From the NCBI GenBank assembly GCA_025355255.1, contig JANYAA010000161.1:1-5142 (forward strand): a stretch of DNA of 5,142 nt, in the 5' to 3' direction. The translations under genes and the position numbers were made by a program. Source of the stretch: Chloroflexota bacterium (GTDB lineage: Bacteria > Chloroflexota > Limnocylindria > Limnocylindrales > CSP1-4). A model generated the notes under the pieces. That model made no database searches, had not been told where the DNA came from, and worked only from the letters and a program-made list of their open reading frames with translations. Shown here in pieces: positions 1-3,833 of the stretch (position 1 is the first letter of the stretch; each line of letters starts with the position of its first letter).

Positions 1-763
1 CGGCCGTCATCGATCTGCGGCCAACGCCCCCGTCCCGCACCGCGGCGCCGGCAGCGGGTGTCAGGCCAGCCGGGGGGGCTGGCATCCAGATCGAGGCGTC
101 GTCGGTGTAGACGGGGTCCTTGCCCACGGCCCGCCATCGCCAGAGGCCAAGCCCGAGGACGATGAGGAGGATGGCCGGCGCCACCACGAGACCAAGCACC
201 GCGTTGAGCTGGCGGGCCCCGTTGAGCTTGGCGGCGTGATCGGGCGTTGCGGCGGCGTCGATCTTGCCCATCGCCGCCGTCAGTGCCCCGTCAAGGTCGC
301 AGGCCTTCAGCATCGGCAGCATGTCGTTCTGGTAGATCGCCTGCCGCTCGTCATTCGAGAGGTAGGCAGCCTGATATCCCGGACCCGCAAACAGCTCAAC
401 CTGCCCGTGGCACGGGTCGCTCTGGTTGAGGTCGAACAGGATGACCAGGCCGTCGTCGAAGCCCTTGCGCCCCACGCCCCACTGGTCCATGAGCTTTCGG
501 GCGTCGCTGTTGGCCTCGGCCGTTGTGCGCGGCAGTGGCACAAGCTGGGTGTAGACCACGATTTCGGCGCCAGTGCGCGCTTCGATGGCGTCGATCTGCT
601 GCTCCGTCCGCGCCACAACGTCCTTGGACAGGGCCTCGGCAGTGTCGTACACGGCCTGGTTGTTCACGGGCGCCGGGAACGGCGGCCCCGCGGCGATCAG
701 CGCGGGCGCCAGCGGCAGGACCAGGAGTCCAACCGCTGCGGCGGCAAGGAGCAGGCGGCGCAC
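1..763 (-). CDS. TPM-domain membrane protein with DUF2207-like tail (partial, C-terminus beyond left edge)
   Basis: The visible 254 residues begin at a GTG (763-761). Residues 1-25 look like a signal peptide or membrane anchor: two Arg, then a Leu/Ala/Val core ending near PALIAA. Residues about 38-170 match the TPM domain (TPM_phosphatase, PF04536), with the typical WGVGRKGFDDGLVILF stretch at 95-110 and ELFAGPGYQAAYLS at 123-136. A single membrane helix follows at about 189-207, then a basic RWR motif. The segment after it (KDPVYTDD, then MPAPPAGLTPAAGA at 227-240) resembles the region after the membrane span in DUF2207 proteins, which is cut here. TPM domains occur in envelope proteins linked to membrane-complex assembly or quality control, and some have acid phosphatase activity. 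The exact role here is unknown. The gene starts 2 bases after the stop of the PF04020 gene, so they are probably co-transcribed and coupled. I am sure of the frame and TPM assignment, less so of the tail. Confidence 0.85.
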   Translation of the reverse strand, partial: MRRLLLAAAAVGLLVLPLAPALIAAGPPFPAPVNNQAVYDTAEALSKDVVARTEQQIDAIEARTGAEIVVYTQLVPLPRTTAEANSDARKLMDQWGVGRKGFDDGLVILFDLNQSDPCHGQVELFAGPGYQAAYLSNDERQAIYQNDMLPMLKACDLDGALTAAMGKIDAAATPDHAAKLNGARQLNAVLGLVVAPAILLIVLGLGLWRWRAVGKDPVYTDDASIWMPAPPAGLTPAAGAAVRDGGVGRRSMTA

Positions 764-765
764 GA

Positions 766-1155
766 TCAGTCCTTGACCACGAGGCCGATCACGGTGGTGA
801 CGAGGCTGATGATGATTGAGGCGAGAAACGCCATGACAATCGCCTCGATGGAGATCCCCGCCTTGGGGAAGCCGGCGATGCTGAACCCGATCTTGAGGAG
901 CGTGCCGCCGATCCAGGCGACGCCCAACAGCAACACCGTGTTGATCACCCAGGTGAATGCACCCATCGTCATGAAGTTGATCGGGAAGGCGAGCAGCTTG
1001 AGCACAGGCTTGAGGAACGCGTTCACGACGGCGAAGACGAAGATCAGAATGACCAGGTGGCCGATGTTGCCGTCGAGCGTGACCTTCGGCAGCAGGAGGG
1101 TGGCCACGATGAACGCGATCGCCGTCCCGACGATCCCGATGACGATGCCCTTCAT
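766..1155 (-). CDS. Small four-helix membrane protein, PF04020 ('phage holin family')
   Basis: This 129-residue protein starts at the ATG at 1155-1153, which has GGAGG at 1166-1162 six bases upstream. It has four hydrophobic segments, at about residues 4-23, 33-57, 63-90 and 104-126. The stretch VVNAFLKPVLKLLAFPIN (residues 43-60) is the hallmark of PF04020, a bacterial family also called phage holin family 4, superfamily II. Length and helix count are normal for the family. Despite the name, most members are chromosomal and lie far from any phage lysis gene. None is visible here, so a holin role is not supported. The function is an unassigned role in the cytoplasmic membrane. The neighbouring TPM-domain gene begins 2 bases downstream. 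The open frame continues far upstream on this strand only because it runs antisense to the GC-rich DUF885 gene; the ATG with its ribosome site is the real start. Confidence 0.9.
   Translation of the reverse strand: MKGIVIGIVGTAIAFIVATLLLPKVTLDGNIGHLVILIFVFAVVNAFLKPVLKLLAFPINFMTMGAFTWVINTVLLLGVAWIGGTLLKIGFSIAGFPKAGISIEAIVMAFLASIIISLVTTVIGLVVKD
770..774 (-). promoter_or_regulatory. Ribosome binding site that decides the GTG start of the TPM-domain gene
   Basis: On the minus strand AAGGA lies 6 bases before the GTG at 763-761, inside the last codons of the upstream PF04020 gene. No ATG is available nearby in this frame. This spacing supports the GTG start and translational coupling between the two genes. 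Confidence 0.65.
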
Positions 1156-1274
1156 GCCGAGCCTCCGTTCGTGCCTGCAGCGTGGCCGCCCCTGACCGCT
1201 GGCGATGTCGGCCCAGATGATGGCAGATGCGCCGCCTGCCCGGTAGCCGCAACACCTGTGCGGCCGTGGCGGGC

Positions 1275-1280
1275 TAGACT
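1275..1280 (+). promoter_or_regulatory. Possible -10 box for the DUF885 gene
   Basis: TAGACT fits the loose TANNNT pattern of a -10 element and lies 34 bases before the GTG start, leaving room for a short leader. The expected -35 position (about 1252-1257) reads ACACCT, a poor match to TTGACA. This is weak evidence only. Confidence 0.25.
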
Positions 1281-1305
1281 CGGCACGAACCTCACCAGAG
1301 CCTCC

Positions 1306-1309
1306 GGAG
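1306..1309 (+). promoter_or_regulatory. Ribosome binding site that decides the GTG start of the DUF885 gene
   Basis: GGAG at 1306-1309 lies 5 bases before the GTG at 1315. The frame stays open upstream to an ATG at 1057, but that start would overlap the divergent PF04020 gene by about 100 bases and add an Arg/Asp/Pro-rich extension unlike the family. Confidence 0.6.
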
Positions 1310-1314
1310 CTGCC

Positions 1315-3078
1315 GTGCCCGCCTTCGCAGACCTCGTCGCCGCGTTCGCAGACGAGCTCTTCGTCCTTCAGCCGCTCCATGCCACGGGCATCGGCGACCA
1401 CCGCTATGACGACCGCTGGCCGGACATGTCCGAAGACGGACGGGTGGCGCGCTTGGCCGCGTGGGAGCGCTGGACGGACGTGTTTGCGGGGCTGGACGCC
1501 GCCACCCTGACACCCGATGAGCAGGTTGACCGCGACGTCGTGCTGGGCGAGCTTGCTTCGATGCGCTTTGCCGAGTCGGAGCTCCGTGAGGAGGCGTGGG
1601 ATCCGCTGGCCTGGGTCTACCTGCTGGGCTATGGGCTGCACTCGCTGCTCGCACGCGACTTCGCCCCGCTCGCGCGTCGCCTCGTCTCCTTTGCCGGCCG
1701 GCTGGAGGGGATCCCAACCGTCATCGCGCAGGCGCAGGCCGTCTCGGGCAGCCATCCCACCCGTCCGGTGTCCAAACTGCATGCCGAGGTGGCCGTCGCC
1801 AGGATCGGCGGGATCGTGGGGCTGGTCGCTGAGGGGGTAGCGGCGGCGGCGTCTGCGGCTGACGCAGGCGACCCTGAGGTTGCGGTGCTGCTGCCCCGGC
1901 TTCGCGCCGCGGCGGTGGGGGCAACGGCCGCCATTGAGGGGATTGGGCAGCACCTCCGCACGGTCGTCGTCGTCGAGACGCAGGGCAGCCCGCTGCTTGG
2001 CCCGGCGCTGTTCGCGGCGAAGCTCCGCCATACGCTGGGCGATCCGTCCATCACTCCCGAGATCGTCTTGGCCCGCGCTGAGGCAGAGTTCGCCCGTGTC
2101 CGGGCTGAGATGGTGCGGCTTGCCCGCGGCGCCTGGTCTGGGTACCGGCCGGGCGAGCCTGAGCCCGCCGACGAGGGCGTGCTGGTGCGGGCTGTGCTGG
2201 ACGCGATCGCGCTGCGCCATCCGCGGCCCGACGAGCTGGTGGACTACTGCCGCGCCGAGCTTGCGCGCATCGAGGCGTTCTGCCTCGAGCACAACGTCAT
2301 CACGCTGGCGGAAGAGCCGCTGGAGATCGCCTGGACGCCGGAGTTCATGCGCTCCTTTGGGGGCGCCATGCTGGAGTCGCCGGGCCCCCTTGACGTGGGC
2401 CAGAAGGCGTTCTTCTCCATCACCCCGGCGCGCGAGGGCTGGGGCCCCGATGACATCGAATCCTGGCTGCGCGAGATGAACGACCAGCAGCTGCGGCTCC
2501 TCACGATCCACGAGGCGGTGCCCGGCCACTACCTGCAGGGCGTGTACAGCAATCGCAGCGCGTCGCTGGCGCGGCGGATCTTCTTCTCGGGGCTGTTTGC
2601 CGAGGGCTGGGCCGTCTACGTGACGCAGGTCATGCTGGACCGGGGCTACGGCGACGGGTCCGTGGCGCTCTGGCTCAGCCATTGGAAGTACTACCTGCGC
2701 GCGGTGGTGAACGCCATCCTGGACGTGCGGATCCACACGACGGGCATGACGTCCGACGAGGCGATTGCGCTGATGGTGGAGGGCGGCTTCCAGGAGCGCT
2801 CCGAGGCCGTGGCGAAGGACGAGCGGGCGCGGCTCTCGGCCACCCAGCTCTCCACGTACTTCCTGGGCTCCGTCGGGTTCTGGGACATCGAAGACGAGGC
2901 GCGCCGCCGGGCGGCCGATACCTCAGGCGCCGGTCGTGACGCCGTGCCGGCGCCGCGCGTGGTGGGCGGCTACCCGCGCACGCCGGGATTTGACGAGCGG
3001 GCGCACCTGGAAGCCGTGATCTCGCACGGGTCACCGCCGGTGCCGCTGCTTCGCCGGATCATCCTGGGCGAGGGCTGA
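1315..3078 (+). CDS. DUF885 family putative zinc metallopeptidase
   Basis: With the GTG start the protein has 587 residues, normal for DUF885 (PF05960). The N-terminus has the family pattern of a short helix followed by ATGIGDHRYDDRWPD (23-37). The core contains FFSITPA and then HEAVPGHYLQ: His399, Glu400 and His405 form an HExxxGH zinc motif. EGWAVY at 430-435 supplies a likely further acidic ligand, Glu430. The C-terminus ends with the family signature HGSPPVPLLRRIILG. All key residues look intact. There is no signal peptide with this start, so the enzyme is probably cytoplasmic. Family members are predicted metal-dependent peptidases and the substrate here is unknown. Zinc binding and catalysis are inferred from the motif. 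It is transcribed alone, divergently from the PF04020 gene and 755 bp ahead of nifJ. No U-rich terminator follows the stop. Confidence 0.92.
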   Translation: MPAFADLVAAFADELFVLQPLHATGIGDHRYDDRWPDMSEDGRVARLAAWERWTDVFAGLDAATLTPDEQVDRDVVLGELASMRFAESELREEAWDPLAWVYLLGYGLHSLLARDFAPLARRLVSFAGRLEGIPTVIAQAQAVSGSHPTRPVSKLHAEVAVARIGGIVGLVAEGVAAAASAADAGDPEVAVLLPRLRAAAVGATAAIEGIGQHLRTVVVVETQGSPLLGPALFAAKLRHTLGDPSITPEIVLARAEAEFARVRAEMVRLARGAWSGYRPGEPEPADEGVLVRAVLDAIALRHPRPDELVDYCRAELARIEAFCLEHNVITLAEEPLEIAWTPEFMRSFGGAMLESPGPLDVGQKAFFSITPAREGWGPDDIESWLREMNDQQLRLLTIHEAVPGHYLQGVYSNRSASLARRIFFSGLFAEGWAVYVTQVMLDRGYGDGSVALWLSHWKYYLRAVVNAILDVRIHTTGMTSDEAIALMVEGGFQERSEAVAKDERARLSATQLSTYFLGSVGFWDIEDEARRRAADTSGAGRDAVPAPRVVGGYPRTPGFDERAHLEAVISHGSPPVPLLRRIILGEG

Positions 3079-3096
3079 CGGCGAGTTCGCCTGCCG

Positions 3097-3123
3097 GCGC
3101 CCGCGTGCGCCCGCGTGCGCCCG
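3097..3123. repeat. 10-bp tandem repeat, 2.7 copies
   Basis: The unit GCGCCCGCGT repeats with no mismatch over 27 bases, just after the DUF885 stop. It is a simple sequence repeat likely to vary in copy number by slippage. No function is evident. Confidence 0.85.
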
Positions 3124-3140
3124 GCACCGAAATTGCCGCT

Positions 3141-3157
3141 CGTCCTCCCGGAGGACG
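3141..3157. repeat. Palindrome A: 7-bp hairpin CGTCCTC-CCG-GAGGACG
   Basis: This is a perfect 7-bp inverted repeat with a 3-base loop. It is not followed by a T-run, so it is a poor intrinsic terminator, although it is the first strong hairpin after the DUF885 stop. It is the left member of three related palindromes in this gap. Confidence 0.75.
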
Positions 3158-3162
3158 GTAAC
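3142..3162 (+). repeat. Left arm of a 21-bp long-range inverted repeat
   Basis: The arm ends in GGACGGTAAC. Its reverse complement matches 3269-3289 at 18 of 21 positions, including an unbroken 11 bases. The arms enclose 106 bp. Confidence 0.75.
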
Positions 3163-3230
3163 CAAGACCGCGAGCGCGCCAAGCGGCTGCGCGCGCCGAC
3201 GCCACGCGCGAGCCGGGTTCGAATTCCCGC

Positions 3231-3254
3231 CTACCGCCCTCCGGAGGACCGTAG
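3231..3254. repeat. Palindrome B, core CCTCCGGAGG
   Basis: A perfect 10-bp palindrome (3238-3247) is flanked by CTAC and GTAG, which pair outside three positions of which one also pairs. Its sequence closely resembles palindromes A and C, so the three look like diverged copies of one element. Confidence 0.7.
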
Positions 3255-3266
3255 ACAACTGTCTAC
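3251..3266. repeat. Perfect 6-bp hairpin GTAGAC-AACT-GTCTAC
   Basis: This inverted repeat with a 4-base loop overlaps the right end of palindrome B. GTAG (3251-3254) could pair either with palindrome B's left arm or with GTCTAC, so the two hairpins are mutually exclusive if transcribed. Confidence 0.7.
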
Positions 3267-3268
3267 GC

Positions 3269-3289
3269 GTTACCGTCCTTCTGGCGGAC
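3269..3289 (-). repeat. Right arm of the 21-bp long-range inverted repeat
   Basis: The arm begins GTTACCGTCC and is the partner of 3142-3162, with 18 of 21 complementary positions. Confidence 0.75.
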
Positions 3290-3291
3290 GG
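3273..3291. repeat. Palindrome C: CCGTCC / GGACGG hairpin
   Basis: A 6-bp perfect stem encloses a 7-base loop. It is the third and most diverged member of the A/B/C group, whose shared form is roughly CCGTCCTCCGGAGGACGG. Confidence 0.65.
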
Positions 3292-3322
3292 GTCGCGAAA
3301 GCTCGGCCCGCAGTTGGGCGCT

Positions 3323-3348
3323 CCCGGAATGCGCATGTGGCGAGCGCT
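3323..3348 (+). repeat. 26-bp bipartite repeat, copy R1
   Basis: This copy reads CCCGGAATGC, nine bases, then GAGCGCT. Downstream it continues CTGGAAG, a tail shared almost exactly with copy R5. It is the leftmost of five copies. Confidence 0.75.
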
Positions 3349-3354
3349 CTGGAA

Positions 3355-3386
3355 GAGAGGCTGGCCGCTTCGGCCGCTCGCCTCTC
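3355..3386. repeat. Two-part hairpin between R1 and R2
   Basis: The outer stem GAGAGGC / GCCTCTC (7 bp) encloses an inner stem GGCCG / CGGCC (5 bp) with a CTT loop. One side has a 1-base bulge and the other a 4-base bulge. No T-run follows. Confidence 0.65.
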
Positions 3387-3426
3387 CGCTGCACGCACGG
3401 CCGTGGACGCTACTTGGCCGCCAATC

Positions 3427-3452
3427 CCCGGAATGCGCTGCCGGGGAGCGCT
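3427..3452 (+). repeat. 26-bp bipartite repeat, copy R2
   Basis: This copy reads CCCGGAATGC, nine bases, then GAGCGCT, the same two conserved blocks as R1. Its middle differs and creates a local CCCCGG / CCGGGG hairpin (3426-3446). It faces the reversed copy R3, and the two could fold together as a long imperfect hairpin. Confidence 0.75.
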
Positions 3453-3471
3453 ATCTGCAGCCGCCGCCGAT

Positions 3472-3497
3472 ACGGCTCGCCACACGAGCAATCCGGA
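3472..3497 (-). repeat. 26-bp bipartite repeat, copy R3 (reverse)
   Basis: On the minus strand it reads TCCGGATTGC, nine bases, then GAGCCGT. It begins the exact 50-bp series R3-R4-R5. Confidence 0.65.
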
Positions 3498-3521
3498 GTT
3501 CCGGCGAGGAATGGAGGTTGT

Positions 3522-3547
3522 AGCGCTCACGTGGCGAGCATTCCGGG
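3522..3547 (-). repeat. 26-bp bipartite repeat, copy R4 (reverse)
   Basis: On the minus strand it reads CCCGGAATGC, nine bases, then GAGCGCT. Both blocks are identical to R1 and R2, but the nine-base middle differs. It lies exactly 50 bp from R3 and from R5. Confidence 0.75.
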
Positions 3548-3571
3548 ATGGCCGCCGGCTCCGACTTCCAG

Positions 3572-3597
3572 AAGGCTCGCCATGGGGACATTCCGGA
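3572..3597 (-). repeat. 26-bp bipartite repeat, copy R5 (reverse)
   Basis: On the minus strand it reads TCCGGAATGT, nine bases, then GAGCCTT, followed by CTGGAAG as in R1. It is the last copy seen; the next 50-bp position (3622) holds no match. Confidence 0.65.
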
Positions 3598-3624
3598 GCA
3601 GCCGATCCGCCAAGGGGCCCGATT

Positions 3625-3638
3625 GGGCCGATCGGCCC
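3625..3638. repeat. 14-bp perfect palindrome GGGCCGATCGGCCC
   Basis: This perfect dyad lies about 200 bp ahead of nifJ and is preceded by a similar GGGCCCGATT. It could be an operator or a cruciform-prone site, but no regulator can be named. Confidence 0.7.
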
Positions 3639-3695
3639 TGAATTTGGGCGGCGCACGGCCGATTCGACCCGCAGAGCCTGACTACCGGGCCGCCT

Positions 3696-3713
3696 GGACC
3701 GGTCCGAACGGAC
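3696..3713. repeat. Overlapping dyads GGACCGGTCC and GTCCG-AA-CGGAC
   Basis: A 10-bp perfect palindrome (3696-3705) overlaps a second inverted repeat (3702-3713). The shared GTCC bases can pair to either side. The position, about 120-140 bp upstream of nifJ, would suit an operator, but this is inference. Confidence 0.6.
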
Positions 3714-3821
3714 GCGACCCGACCGCTCGCACAGCGCACAATCTGAGGTACGCGTGCCGCCCGATGGCCGTGTGATTCCGTGTCCCTCTGCAGTGACGGC
3801 CTTGAGGTTGGGCACTGCCGG

Positions 3822-3827
3822 AAAGGA
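3822..3827 (+). promoter_or_regulatory. Ribosome binding site of nifJ
   Basis: AAAGGA lies 6 bases before the ATG at 3834 and fixes that start. A second in-frame ATG two codons later (3840) lies further from the site and is less likely. Confidence 0.65.
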
Positions 3828-3833
3828 AACAGC

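Larger units (their letters stand above)
1156..1314. other. Divergent intergenic region between the PF04020 and DUF885 genes
   Basis: These 159 bases separate two divergent start codons and must carry promoters for both directions. The only candidate box I see for the plus strand is listed separately. I could not recognise a convincing pair of promoter boxes for the minus strand, nor any clear operator dyad. Confidence 0.6.
3079..3833. other. 755-bp non-coding gap upstream of nifJ, dense in palindromes and repeats
   Basis: No gene is called here. Both strands carry long open frames (for example 3115-3681 plus and 3270-3815 minus), but their translations are Arg/Ser/Ala/Pro-rich with no recognisable domain, which is typical of GC-rich non-coding DNA. 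The gap instead holds a 10-bp tandem repeat, a group of related palindromes (3141-3291), a family of five 26-bp elements (3323-3597) and two further dyads (3625-3713). It must also contain the nifJ promoter, but I could not identify convincing -35 and -10 boxes. No U-tract terminator for the DUF885 gene is visible. Confidence 0.7.

Noticed and set aside
766..1155. A prophage lysis function for the 'holin family' protein
   Set aside because: There is no endolysin, tail or integrase gene nearby, and PF04020 proteins are usually ordinary chromosomal membrane proteins.
1057..1314. An 86-codon N-terminal extension of the DUF885 frame
   Set aside because: It overlaps the divergent PF04020 gene and is unlike family N-termini. 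The GTG at 1315 has a ribosome site and gives a normal length.
766..2736. A 656-codon open frame on the minus strand across most of the DUF885 gene
   Set aside because: Only its last 129 codons are a real gene (PF04020). The rest is antisense to a clearly conserved DUF885 protein and translates to His/Arg/Asp-rich sequence with no domain, a common GC-rich artefact.
3079..3157. An intrinsic terminator after the DUF885 gene
   Set aside because: GC-rich hairpins exist (GGCG-AGTT-CGCC just after the stop and palindrome A), but neither is followed by a T-run.
3168..3240. A possible tRNA or tRNA remnant: GGGTTCGAATTCCC resembles a T arm and GCCAAGCGGCT resembles a D loop
   Set aside because: The acceptor ends do not pair, the anticodon loop region lacks a T33, the T stem has a mismatch or an oversized loop, and the D-to-T spacing is short. 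At most it is a remnant; a tRNA covariance-model scan would decide.
3472..3597. A CRISPR array suggested by regular 50-bp spacing
   Set aside because: The repeats are degenerate with variable centres, other copies are in the opposite orientation, and no cas gene is in the window.
3115..3815. Open frames of about 180-190 codons on both strands in the gap before nifJ, one with a collagen-like GPIGPIGP run
   Set aside because: The GPIGPIGP run appears on both strands because it is read from palindromic DNA (3625-3638). The composition is Arg/Ser/Ala/Pro-rich, no ribosome site or domain was seen, and the repeats cut across the frames.
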